From CAYFJO01 sp964343305 (lineage in GTDB: Bacteria > Planctomycetota > Planctomycetia > Pirellulales > Pirellulaceae): DNA of 27,969 nucleotides. Both the position numbers and the translations under genes were made by a program. The stretch is taken from positions 1 through 27,969 of the forward strand of contig CAYFJO010000102.1 of assembly GCA_964343305.1 (NCBI GenBank), written 5' to 3'. Positions 1 to 6,929 of the stretch are shown here, in pieces (positions within the stretch are counted from its first letter, which is position 1; each line of letters starts with the position of its first letter). Below the pieces are notes generated by a model. It was given only the letters and a program-made list of their open reading frames with translations. It searched no databases and had not been told where the DNA came from.

Positions 1-39
1 TGGTGAGTTGTTCGAAATGACTTTGTAATGTTTGGGCAT

Positions 40-130
40 GGTTCAAGAACGGGGGCCGGCTGCGAGCTAATCCACGAAAATCGTTGGAAATATGTCGATC
101 TAGCGAGGTGCCTGTCCCCGTTTTTGAACC
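40..130. repeat. Imperfect inverted repeat, arms 40-56 and 114-130
   Basis: The left arm reads GGTTCAAGAACGGGGGC. The reverse complement of the right arm reads GGTTCAAAAACGGGGAC, giving 15 of 17 matches around a 57-nt centre. The right arm is preceded by GGTGCCT, so this strand reads GGTGCCTGTCCCCG, a sequence type that recurs in intergenic repeats of many bacteria. It could be a degenerate mobile repeat or the terminator of a gene to the left of the window. There is no clear T tract. Confidence 0.5.
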
Positions 131-178
131 CTGCCGATCTTTGGACCTAGCAAACGGTCTTTCAGGCCAGTTGACCGG

Positions 179-196
179 TTATCGAGCGTTCGATAA
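179..196. promoter_or_regulatory. 18-bp palindrome, possible operator
   Basis: TTATCGA-GCGT-TCGATAA is a perfect 7-bp inverted repeat with a 4-bp centre, about 150 bp upstream of the first operon gene. Its size and symmetry fit a binding site for a dimeric regulator, but no regulator is encoded nearby and chance occurrence cannot be excluded. Confidence 0.3.
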
Positions 197-346
197 ATTG
201 TTCATCCTTAACGATTTGTGACCGATTTGAGTGTTCTCGCAAACATTCAATCAAAAAGTGCCCGCCGCGACAGTTAATTCACCGCAACGTTTTATAGGAC
301 AGGACCTTACAGCTCGACAGGGAATGTTTCGCTGGGTCCCACATCC

Positions 347-607
347 GTGAACGGCCCGGAAGACAAGCCATCACCCGCTGCGGAAGCTCTTGAGTGGGTG
401 TCTCGTATCTTTGCCGTCAGCTTGATGATGTTTCTGCCCGGACTGGGTGGCCAGTGGCTGGACAAGCAATTTGGAACGAGCTTTTTGACGTTGGTTGGTT
501 TTGTTTTTGGCTTGACAGTAGGCGTTTGGTATCTACTGACCCTCACGCGCGCGGCTGAGAAAAGGCGGTTGGAAGAGGAAGAATCAACAAGCAACAACAA
601 TGAGTGA
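347..607 (+). CDS. atpZ: AtpZ/AtpI-family protein, first gene of ATP synthase operon
   Basis: Small membrane protein of 86 residues with two hydrophobic segments (about 20-40 and 45-66) separated by a short loop containing GGQWLDKQFGTS. The GG.WLD pattern and the position directly ahead of atpI and atpB match the AtpZ/ATPase_gene1 family. Such proteins are thought to help assemble the c-ring or to handle Mg2+/Ca2+; they are not part of the catalytic core. The start is GTG at 347, because the frame upstream holds no ATG or GTG before a stop at 275; CTG at 332 is the only alternative. No clear Shine-Dalgarno is seen. The gene overlaps atpI by 8 nt, implying translational coupling. Confidence 0.8.
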   Translation: MNGPEDKPSPAAEALEWVSRIFAVSLMMFLPGLGGQWLDKQFGTSFLTLVGFVFGLTVGVWYLLTLTRAAEKRRLEEEESTSNNNE

Positions 608-1052
608 CAACAATCACAACTTGGCCTTGGGCGCGATGATTCCTCGCGTGGTGCGTTGTTGTGTGTTGCTGACAACCGCGATCGTTTTGATCTTTCCATT
701 GTTTGCTTGGATGAATTACTCGTCGCATGGACGCATCGGCGTCACATCGGCGGCGGTGGGTGCAGGCGTAGCTTGGTTTGGTGCGACCATTGCGCTCGTG
801 TTGGCCGGCGTCATGCATGGTCCGCAAAATGGTGCTCAAGGAGTGTTGCTTGGGATGCTGTTTCGGATGGGCATTCCGATGGGAGCAGCAATTCTTTTCA
901 CTTCTTCGGGTGGCCCACTTGCGGAAGCCAGCGTTTTCGAGATGATTTTGTTTTTCTATTTGGTGACGTTAGTAATTGAGACGCCAATGTCGGTCCATTT
1001 GGTCCGGTTCGGCGAGAAGATTTCAAAGGCGGCTAGTGATGGCGTCGGCTGA
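600..1052 (+). CDS. atpI: ATP synthase assembly protein AtpI
   Basis: Membrane protein of 150 residues with about four hydrophobic segments (roughly 17-37, 48-72, 78-100 and 110-128). Length, topology and position between atpZ and atpB fit the AtpI family, chaperones that help build the c-ring of FO. The sequence itself diverges from the enterobacterial type, so the call leans on context. The ATG at 600 lies inside the end of atpZ (8-nt overlap), and the 3' end overlaps atpB by 14 nt, so the first three genes are translationally coupled. Confidence 0.75.
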   Translation: MSDNNHNLALGAMIPRVVRCCVLLTTAIVLIFPLFAWMNYSSHGRIGVTSAAVGAGVAWFGATIALVLAGVMHGPQNGAQGVLLGMLFRMGIPMGAAILFTSSGGPLAEASVFEMILFFYLVTLVIETPMSVHLVRFGEKISKAASDGVG

Positions 1053-2310
1053 ACTTCACATCAAGGATAGTTACTACTTCGAAGTGCCGAAGTTCATGTG
1101 GCGCTCGGACCACCACAAGCGCGAAGACTTTCCCGATTTCTGGGTTAGACTCGACGCCGAATATCAGCACTGGGAAGCGGGCCACATCTATGCGGCGGCG
1201 AAAGAACTGTACGGCGACGAAACGCCTGAATTCGAGTCGCTAAAGCATGCCTACGAGCACTGGAAGCACGAAGACCACGCGAACTTTGCGAAACCGTTCG
1301 ATCGGTTTCTTTTCGAAACGCAAGATTGGTTCAGCAGCAAGTTCGAAGCAAAAAAAACAATCGGCGAAGGCGACGAGAAGAAAAAGCTGACTGAAACCGA
1401 GTTCAAGAAAGCACAGCAGGCTGCCAAGCAATGGCGCTACGGGTGGGAAGGCCAGTTGGCGAAGCATGTCGACTTCGAAGCCTACAACGGTCAATGGGAC
1501 GGAGCCAAAGTCGAAGGCTACAACCGAGCACTCGATGGCAAAATTCTCGTTCCGCAACCGTTCGGCGGTGAACTGAAGAATTTGTACGAGCCGGAATCGG
1601 GCTTCTGCGTTTCGAAGTTTATGGTGATCCAAGTGGTTGTGGCCTTCATCATCGTCGGCCTCTTCAGTTGGCTTGCCAAAAAGATCGAATGGGGCCAGGC
1701 ACCCAAAGGAAAATTCGCCAACTTGTTGGAGACGTTTTTGGTCTTCATGCGAGACGAAGTTGCGCGCCCGGCGATTGGCAAGAAGGACGCCGACAAATTT
1801 GTGCCGCTCCTTTGGACGATTTTCTTTTTCATCCTCGGTTGCAACTTAATGGGAATGATTCCGTGGATCGGTGCGCCGACCGGTGCCTGGGGATTCACGT
1901 TTGCGATGGCCTGCGTGACGTTTGCGACGGTGGTTGTCTGCGGCTCACAAAAGTTCGGCGTCGTGGGGTTCTGGCTCAATCAAATCCCATCGATGGACTT
2001 GCCGCTGATTTTAGCGATATTCATCAAACCTATGATTTTGGTGATCGAAATCCTCGGTCTGTTTATTAAGCATGTCGTATTGTCCATTCGTTTGTTAGCA
2101 AACATGGTTGCGGGTCACTTGGTGTTGCTCGCCATCATGGGAATGGCTGTCGCGGCGGCGAAAGATCCAAGTTGGGGAACAACTGCGTCAATCGCAGTTG
2201 TCGGCTCAACTTTGTTCAGTTGTCTCGAATTGTTTGTTGCATTTTTGCAAGCTTACGTATTTACGTTTCTGTCTGCCTTGTTTATCGGAGCGGCGATCCA
2301 TCACCACTAA
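1039..2310 (+). CDS. atpB: F-type ATP synthase subunit a with long N-terminal extension
   Basis: Proton-channel subunit a of FO, 423 residues from ATG 1039; GTG 1036 is an alternative, and a longer reading from 976 would run through atpI. The C-terminal part is typical: membrane segments from about residue 194 onward, the channel helix SIRLLANMVAGH with the essential Arg at about 351, and the closing YVFTFLSALFIGAAIHHH. Most bacterial a subunits have 230-280 residues. Here about 190 hydrophilic residues rich in Trp, His, Lys and Glu precede the first membrane segment. My recollection is that other planctomycetes have similar extensions, so this is probably lineage-specific and not a fusion error. 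AAGGCGG upstream may be the ribosome-binding site. Confidence 0.95.
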   Translation: MASAELHIKDSYYFEVPKFMWRSDHHKREDFPDFWVRLDAEYQHWEAGHIYAAAKELYGDETPEFESLKHAYEHWKHEDHANFAKPFDRFLFETQDWFSSKFEAKKTIGEGDEKKKLTETEFKKAQQAAKQWRYGWEGQLAKHVDFEAYNGQWDGAKVEGYNRALDGKILVPQPFGGELKNLYEPESGFCVSKFMVIQVVVAFIIVGLFSWLAKKIEWGQAPKGKFANLLETFLVFMRDEVARPAIGKKDADKFVPLLWTIFFFILGCNLMGMIPWIGAPTGAWGFTFAMACVTFATVVVCGSQKFGVVGFWLNQIPSMDLPLILAIFIKPMILVIEILGLFIKHVVLSIRLLANMVAGHLVLLAIMGMAVAAAKDPSWGTTASIAVVGSTLFSCLELFVAFLQAYVFTFLSALFIGAAIHHH

Positions 2311-2386
2311 CCTGATAGGATGGCTCTCCAAAGTCGTCCGGTGTGCGTCCGCAAGGGTTTCAGGGGAAATTTAAACCAACGTGTTG

Positions 2387-2392
2387 AAGGAG
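2387..2392 (+). promoter_or_regulatory. Shine-Dalgarno of atpE, decides the start
   Basis: AAGGAG sits 9 nt before GTG 2402 and selects that codon over the in-frame GTG at 2381, which has no such site in front of it. It is the best Shine-Dalgarno in the operon, which fits the need for many copies of subunit c. Confidence 0.7.
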
Positions 2393-2401
2393 AATTCAGC
2401 A

Positions 2402-2701
2402 GTGTACAAGTTCAGTAAACTCGCCTTGCTGGCATTTGGTGTCCTTTTGTTGACCGTCGCGCCCGCCATGGCTGCCGGTGGAGATACGCTCAATAGCGGT
2501 GCGATCGGTGCCGGTCTTGTTTGTATCGGTTCGGCTTATGGCATCGGCCGTTTGGCCGGCTCGGCTGTTGAAGGCATGTCGCGCCAACCTGAAGTTGCCG
2601 GTACGATCCAAGTCGCCATGATTATCGCCGCGGCGTTGATCGAAGGTTTTACCTTCTTCGCAATTTATGTTTGCATGTTGCAAAATCCGTTCGGCACGTA
2701 A
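2402..2701 (+). CDS. atpE: F-type ATP synthase subunit c with signal-like N-terminus
   Basis: Proteolipid of the rotor ring, 99 residues from GTG 2402. Residues 1-25 resemble a signal peptide (Lys-containing start, hydrophobic core, ending APAMAA). The two-helix hairpin follows: a Gly/Ala-rich first helix (GAIGAGLVCIGSAYGIGRLAG), the cytoplasmic loop RQPE at 61-64, and the second helix with the ion-binding Glu81 in ALIEGFTFF. The Glu is followed by Gly-Phe and not by the Ser/Thr ligands of Na+-binding c subunits, which favours proton coupling. The 5' gap after atpB is about 90 nt and shows no hairpin. Confidence 0.95.
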   Translation: MYKFSKLALLAFGVLLLTVAPAMAAGGDTLNSGAIGAGLVCIGSAYGIGRLAGSAVEGMSRQPEVAGTIQVAMIIAAALIEGFTFFAIYVCMLQNPFGT

Positions 2702-2734
2702 CAGCAGATTGCATTTATCAAAAGGGTAAGGCCA

Positions 2735-3502
2735 GTGATTGCTTACCACATGAACGGTTTGAAACTGATGATCACCATCGCGCTGTGCGCTTGGTGTACG
2801 GTTGCATTGGCAGACGACGATTCCGGGTCAAATGCGAAAGGCGACACACAGCACGAAGCAGGTGACGCTGACGCCGACAAGTCCCATGGTGACGACACCG
2901 ATTCCGAGAAACCGCACGGCGACGATCCGGCCGATAGTAACGGAAGTGGCGGTGTCCACGATCACAACGAACACGATCTGTCGCACGGCAACCAAGGAGC
3001 TCAACTGAACGACGTCAGCGAGTTGCGAACTGAGTTGGCGGTTTACTCGTTCGTGGTGTTCATCTGCCTGTTGTTGTTGCTGATGACTTTCGCTTGGAAG
3101 CCGATCAACGAAGCACTGGCCAAGCGTGAGGAAACGATCGCAGGCAGCATTGAAGAAGCAAAGCAAGCTGCGGCCAAGGGCGAAGAAATGCTCAAGCAGT
3201 ACGAAGCCAAACTGGCCGCTGCCACGGAAGAGACTCGTGAAATTGTTGCCCAGGCCAAACGTGACGCCGAAGCAACGAAGGAACGAATCGTGACCGAGGC
3301 CAAGGAAGCGGCGGCTCGCGAACGCGAACGAGCTGTCGAAGATATTCAGCGTGCCAAGGACATCGCCGTCCAAGAGTTGGCCGCCAAAAGTGTCGACACG
3401 GCCGTCGCGCTGGCCGGACGTATGCTTCGCAAAGAAGTTGATTCGAAAGCCCATAATGATTTGATCGAGGACGCGCTCGCTCAATTCCCGAGTCAGAACT
3501 AG
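2735..3502 (+). CDS. atpF: F-type ATP synthase subunit b with acidic outer segment
   Basis: Peripheral-stalk subunit b, 255 residues from GTG 2735 (AAAGGG upstream); ATG 2750 is an alternative. Residues 1-26 look like a signal peptide ending in VALA. Residues 27-95 form a low-complexity stretch rich in Asp, His, Gly and Ser. A single membrane helix (about 102-120) is followed by WKPINEALAKREE and a long charged coiled coil, as in normal b subunits. The usual b subunit has about 160 residues with only a few before the helix, so the first 100 residues are extra and should face the periplasmic side. It lies 33 nt after atpE. Confidence 0.93.
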   Translation: MIAYHMNGLKLMITIALCAWCTVALADDDSGSNAKGDTQHEAGDADADKSHGDDTDSEKPHGDDPADSNGSGGVHDHNEHDLSHGNQGAQLNDVSELRTELAVYSFVVFICLLLLLMTFAWKPINEALAKREETIAGSIEEAKQAAAKGEEMLKQYEAKLAAATEETREIVAQAKRDAEATKERIVTEAKEAAARERERAVEDIQRAKDIAVQELAAKSVDTAVALAGRMLRKEVDSKAHNDLIEDALAQFPSQN

Positions 3503-3513
3503 GAGTGTGATTT

Positions 3514-3573
3514 GTAGCTGAACTCGCCAAGAGTTCAGACGCAATCATCCGAAGTCTTGGCGACTTCGGCTAC
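3514..3573. repeat. REP-like hairpin pair between atpF and atpH (GTAG heads)
   Basis: Two 25-nt arms, 3514-3538 and 3549-3573, in inverted orientation with an 8-nt spacer. Each arm starts (read inward from its outer end) with GTAG and then forms its own hairpin with a TCGCCAAGA centre: CTGAACT/AGTTCAG in the left arm and CCGAAGT/ACTTCGG in the right arm read on the minus strand. The arms differ at four positions, which are two compensated base pairs. The element starts 11 nt after the atpF stop and ends 11 nt before the atpH start. Confidence 0.85.
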
Positions 3574-3584
3574 GAAAGAACGAC

Positions 3585-4211
3585 ATGGCGGATACGGAAG
3601 GCAAATCCGAAAGCTTCGACTCCGATGACCAGTATCTCGGGTCAGTCTACGCCAAAGCACTGCTAGGTGCCGCGGACAAGGCCGGCAACACCGAGGCGGT
3701 CCTCGATGAGTTTGACTCGTTGGTGGGCGACGTGCTTGACTCGCTGCCGAAGCTCGACGCGGTTTTGTCGTCGCCTCGGGTTCCGCTACCATCGCAGATC
3801 GAGATCCTGGACAAGGCTTTCGGCGGCAAGATGGCGAAGGAGTTGTTGAACTTCCTCAAAGTCGTCGCTGAGCATGGACGTTTCGAGTGCATTCGGGCGA
3901 TGAACCGCACGGCTCGTCGCTTGTACAACGAAGGACGCGGTCGTGTGTCCGTCGAAGTTCGCACGGCCGAAGCACTCGATGCCTCGACCCTCGAATCGAT
4001 CGGCTCGAAGCTCGCGGAAAGACTCGGCCGAGAGGTCGAAGTCACTGCGGTCGTCAATCCCGACTTGATCGGCGGCATGGTTGTCCGAGTTGGCGACACG
4101 GTGTTCGACGCCAGCTTGCTGAACCAACTCGACCGGCTCCGCCAAGTAACCTTAGAAAAAACAACCCAACAGATTCGCGATTCGATCGAGCGATTCGAAA
4201 TCGCGGAGTGA
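3585..4211 (+). CDS. atpH: F-type ATP synthase subunit delta
   Basis: Peripheral-stalk subunit (OSCP homologue) of 208 residues that links the top of F1 to subunit b. The N-terminal helical domain begins YAKALLGAADKAG, matching the family pattern. The C-terminal signature NPDLIGGMVVRVGDTVFDAS followed by LLNQLDRLRQ is clear. A short acidic lead of about 15 residues precedes the domain. The gap upstream is filled by a hairpin pair, and GAAAGAAC is the only candidate ribosome-binding site, so translation initiation may be modest. Confidence 0.95.
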   Translation: MADTEGKSESFDSDDQYLGSVYAKALLGAADKAGNTEAVLDEFDSLVGDVLDSLPKLDAVLSSPRVPLPSQIEILDKAFGGKMAKELLNFLKVVAEHGRFECIRAMNRTARRLYNEGRGRVSVEVRTAEALDASTLESIGSKLAERLGREVEVTAVVNPDLIGGMVVRVGDTVFDASLLNQLDRLRQVTLEKTTQQIRDSIERFEIAE

Positions 4212-4219
4212 TGAACTAT

Positions 4220-4286
4220 GTAGGACGGATTGCCAATCCGTCCATCGACAACAGATTCCAACGGACGGATTAGCAATCCGTCCTAC
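4220..4286. repeat. REP-like hairpin pair between atpH and atpA (GTAG heads)
   Basis: Arms 4220-4243 and 4263-4286 (24 nt each) are inverted copies with one mismatch, located in the loop, and have a 19-nt spacer. Each arm is GTAG followed by the palindrome GGACGGATT/AATCCGTCC. The element begins 8 nt after the atpH stop, and its last base is immediately followed by the atpA Shine-Dalgarno AGAGGA. Related copies are at 14137-14198 and 19890-19938. Confidence 0.88.
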
Positions 4287-4297
4287 AGAGGATTTCC

Positions 4298-5869
4298 ATG
4301 ACGAAATTCAACGCAGACGAAATCGCATCCGTCATCCAGGCGGAGATCGAACAATACGAAAGCGAAATCGACGTTCGCGAAGTTGGCACGGTGCTCGAAG
4401 TCGGCGACGGCATCGCACGCGTCCACGGCCTGTCGGGCGTGATGGCCAATGAAATGGTCGAGTTCCCCAATGGCACCAAGGGCCTCGCCTTCAACCTCGA
4501 AGAGAACAGCGTCGGTATCATCATCCTCGGCGACTATCTCGAGATTGAAGAAGGCGACGAAGTCAAAGCGACCGGCGACTTGCTCAGCGTGCCTGTCGGC
4601 GATGCCGTCGTCGGCCGCGTGCTCGATCCGCTGGGGAATCCGCTCGACGGCAAAGGCCCCGTCGATTCATCCGAATCGCGAGTTGTCGAAGTGATCGCTC
4701 CAGGCGTGGCCGAACGTCAGCCAGTTTGCGAGCCGCTTCAAACGGGTATCAAAGCGGTCGACGCTATGACCCCGATCGGTCGCGGCCAACGTGAATTGAT
4801 CATTGGCGACCGTAAGACCGGCAAGACCGCCGTCGCGATCGATACGATCATCAACCAAAAAGACTCCGGCGTGAAATGTTTTTACGTCGCGGTCGGCCAA
4901 AAGGATTCATCCGTCGCCGGCGTCGTCAAGGAACTCGAAGAAGTCGGCGCGATGGACTACACAACGGTCATCGTTTCCGGTGCCAGTACGCCAGCCCCTT
5001 TGCAGTACGTCGCACCCTATGCCGGCACGTCGATGGCCGAATACTTCATGTGGAAAGGCGAACATGCCCTGATCATCTATGACGATTTGTCCAAGCAAGC
5101 CGTCGCGTATCGCCAGTTGTCGTTGCTCATGCGACGCCCGCCAGGCCGCGAAGCTTACCCGGGCGACGTATTTTACTGCCACAGCCGACTGCTCGAACGC
5201 TCGACCAAGATGAGCGACGAGTTGGGCGGCGGTTCACTCACTTCGCTGCCGATTATCGAAACACTCGAAGGCGAAGTTTCCGCGTACATTCCGACGAACG
5301 TGATTTCGATCACTGACGGCCAGATCTACTTGCAACCGGACTTATTCTTCGCAGGCGTACGTCCGGCGATGAACGTTGGTATCTCGGTCTCGCGAGTCGG
5401 TGGTGCGGCACAAGTGAAGGCGATGAAAAACGTCGCCGGAAGTTTGCGACTCGACCTCGCTTCGTTCCGCGAACTCGAAGCTTTCGCACAACTTGGTACC
5501 GACCTTGATGCCTCGGCTCAGCAGCAACTTGATCGTGGTTACCGCATGGTCGAGATCCTCAAGCAAGGACAATTTAAACCGCTGAACGTGGTCGATCAGA
5601 TTTTGGTGATCTACGCTGGTGTAAAAGGCTACCTCGACAACGTTCCGGTCAACGAAGTCAGCCAGTGGGAAGAAGCGTTCCTCGAACACATGCAAACCAC
5701 CAAGCGTGACGTTTGGGATTTGCTCGACGCCAACAAAGACAAAGGCGACACGCTCAAAGACGGCAAAGAAGAATCCGACGAAACGTCGAAAGCCGTCCGT
5801 GCCGCACTTGGCGCCTTCCGAGACAGTTACAGAGGCGGCATCAAAAAAGAAGCAACCGCGACCGCATAA
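4298..5869 (+). CDS. atpA: F-type ATP synthase subunit alpha
   Basis: Non-catalytic nucleotide-binding subunit of F1, 523 residues, slightly longer than usual because of a charged C-terminal tail. Visible features are the N-terminal beta-barrel entry GTVLEVGDGIARVHGL, the P-loop GDRKTGKTA at about 170-178, the segment PPGREAYPGDVFYCHSRLLE and the Arg-bearing interface motif VGISVSRVGGAAQ. The start is ATG 4298, with AGAGGA 6 nt upstream directly after the repeat element. The region 480-515 has an Asp/Lys-rich insertion relative to short homologues. Confidence 0.98.
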   Translation: MTKFNADEIASVIQAEIEQYESEIDVREVGTVLEVGDGIARVHGLSGVMANEMVEFPNGTKGLAFNLEENSVGIIILGDYLEIEEGDEVKATGDLLSVPVGDAVVGRVLDPLGNPLDGKGPVDSSESRVVEVIAPGVAERQPVCEPLQTGIKAVDAMTPIGRGQRELIIGDRKTGKTAVAIDTIINQKDSGVKCFYVAVGQKDSSVAGVVKELEEVGAMDYTTVIVSGASTPAPLQYVAPYAGTSMAEYFMWKGEHALIIYDDLSKQAVAYRQLSLLMRRPPGREAYPGDVFYCHSRLLERSTKMSDELGGGSLTSLPIIETLEGEVSAYIPTNVISITDGQIYLQPDLFFAGVRPAMNVGISVSRVGGAAQVKAMKNVAGSLRLDLASFRELEAFAQLGTDLDASAQQQLDRGYRMVEILKQGQFKPLNVVDQILVIYAGVKGYLDNVPVNEVSQWEEAFLEHMQTTKRDVWDLLDANKDKGDTLKDGKEESDETSKAVRAALGAFRDSYRGGIKKEATATA

Positions 5870-5878
5870 GATTTGCAC

Positions 5879-5936
5879 GTAGCTGGATTCGTGAGAATTC
5901 AGACAAATACAACTGAATTCTCACGAATTCAGCTAC
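5879..5936. repeat. REP-like hairpin pair between atpA and atpG (GTAG heads)
   Basis: Arms 5879-5902 and 5913-5936 (24 nt each) are inverted copies with one mismatch and a 10-nt spacer. Each arm is GTAG followed by a palindrome of the form CTGAATTC-GTGA-GAATTCAG. The one difference (G for A) turns an A-T pair of the left hairpin into a G-U wobble in RNA. The GUGA loop closed by C-G is a GNRA-type tetraloop. The element starts 9 nt after the atpA stop and ends 18 nt before atpG. Confidence 0.88.
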
Positions 5937-5954
5937 ACCTAAAAGTCGAACGAA

Positions 5955-6842
5955 ATGGCCAAAGCACGAGCCCTAGATAAACGACGCAAGTCTGTCCGCA
6001 ACATCAAAAAGATCACGCGGACGATGGAATTGATCGCAACTGCTCGCTTCAAGAAAGCGATGGACCGCGCGACCGCCGCGACTGCGTACACCGAACGGAT
6101 TTCACAAGTCGTCTCGGACTTGGCCAAAGCAGGCCTCGAAGTCAGCCATCCGTTGCTCGAAGAACGTGAGAATCCGGAAAACGCAATCCTGTTGATCCTC
6201 ACCGCCAACCGCGGTTTGTGCGGCGGATACAACGGCAACGTCGTTCGAGCCGGCATCTCGCGACGAGACGAATTGACCAGCGACCTGGAAAACTTGCGAA
6301 TCGAAGTTTCCGGCAAACGCGGCATCGCGGCATTGAAGTTCCGCAACATCACGCCTGACGAATCGTTCCTGCATTTCGAAGATCAGCCGAAGTACGAAGA
6401 AGTCGACGTGATCGCCAACCGATACCTGGACGACTATTCGACCGGCAAGATCGATCGCCTGGACGTGGCCTACACCAAGTTTGTCAGCAGCTCGCGACAA
6501 ACGGCCGTGGTCGAAACTTTGCTGCCGCTCGGTTCGCTCGATGTTGGTGACGAAGCGAGCGATGACGAAAGCTCGGGCGAATCGATGTACGAATTCCTGC
6601 CATCGGCGGCCAGCATTTTGGAAGAAGTCGTCCCGGCAAGTTTCAAAGTCAAACTGTTCAAATGTTTTCTGGACGCTGCCGTCAGCGAACAGATCGCACG
6701 AATGATCGCGATGAAGTCCGCGACGGAAAACGCGGAAGAAATGATCAAGCACCTGTCGATGACCTACAACCGTGCTCGCCAATCGCAGATCACGGGAGAA
6801 ATCATGGAAATCATCGGCGGCGTCGAAGCACTCGAAGGATAA
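5955..6842 (+). CDS. atpG: F-type ATP synthase subunit gamma
   Basis: Central rotor shaft of F1, 295 residues, normal length. The N-terminal helix MAKARALDKRRKSVRNIKKI followed by TRTMELIATARFKKA, and the C-terminal helix NRARQSQITGEIMEIIGG, are the two long helices of the coiled-coil shaft. The central part includes the conserved LTANRGLCGGYNGNV. A slightly acidic insertion (about 196-212, DEASDDESSGES) is unremarkable. No strong Shine-Dalgarno is seen after the upstream hairpin pair. Confidence 0.97.
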   Translation: MAKARALDKRRKSVRNIKKITRTMELIATARFKKAMDRATAATAYTERISQVVSDLAKAGLEVSHPLLEERENPENAILLILTANRGLCGGYNGNVVRAGISRRDELTSDLENLRIEVSGKRGIAALKFRNITPDESFLHFEDQPKYEEVDVIANRYLDDYSTGKIDRLDVAYTKFVSSSRQTAVVETLLPLGSLDVGDEASDDESSGESMYEFLPSAASILEEVVPASFKVKLFKCFLDAAVSEQIARMIAMKSATENAEEMIKHLSMTYNRARQSQITGEIMEIIGGVEALEG

Positions 6843-6844
6843 GG

Positions 6845-6912
6845 ATTGGTCACTTGTCATTGGTCATTTGCCAAGAGCATCTGGTCGCAATGACAAATGA
6901 CAAGTGACTAAT
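6845..6912. repeat. Long inverted repeat between atpG and atpD
   Basis: Arms 6845-6871 and 6887-6912 pair over about 26 bp with two substitutions and one extra base, around a 15-nt loop. Each arm is itself made of short direct repeats of the type TGACAAATGACAAGTGAC. It has no GTAG head and no inner palindrome, so it belongs to a different class from the REP-like pairs. It begins 2 nt after the atpG stop and leaves just the atpD Shine-Dalgarno AAAGGA (6916-6921) outside. Confidence 0.8.
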
Positions 6913-6929
6913 GACAAAGGACAAATTTA

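Larger units (their letters stand above)
1..346. other. Upstream intergenic region of the ATP synthase operon
   Basis: No convincing coding sequence is visible here. The stretch holds an imperfect inverted repeat (40-56 with 114-130), an 18-bp palindrome (179-196) and a very short open frame (324-350) that overlaps the first operon gene. The promoter of the ATP synthase operon should lie here, but I do not see a -35/-10 pair strong enough to annotate. Confidence 0.6.

Noticed and set aside
976..1038. Longer start for atpB
   Set aside because: The extra 21 residues (Arg/Ser/Trp-rich) overlap atpI in another frame; ATG 1039 fits the coupled arrangement.
2402..2701. Na+-coupled ATP synthase
   Set aside because: The c subunit has Glu81 followed by Gly-Phe and lacks the Ser/Thr ligands of the Na+ motif, and the gene order is not that of N-ATPases.
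4220..4286. Intrinsic terminators inside the atp operon
   Set aside because: The hairpins are not followed by T tracts, and termination there would silence essential downstream subunits.
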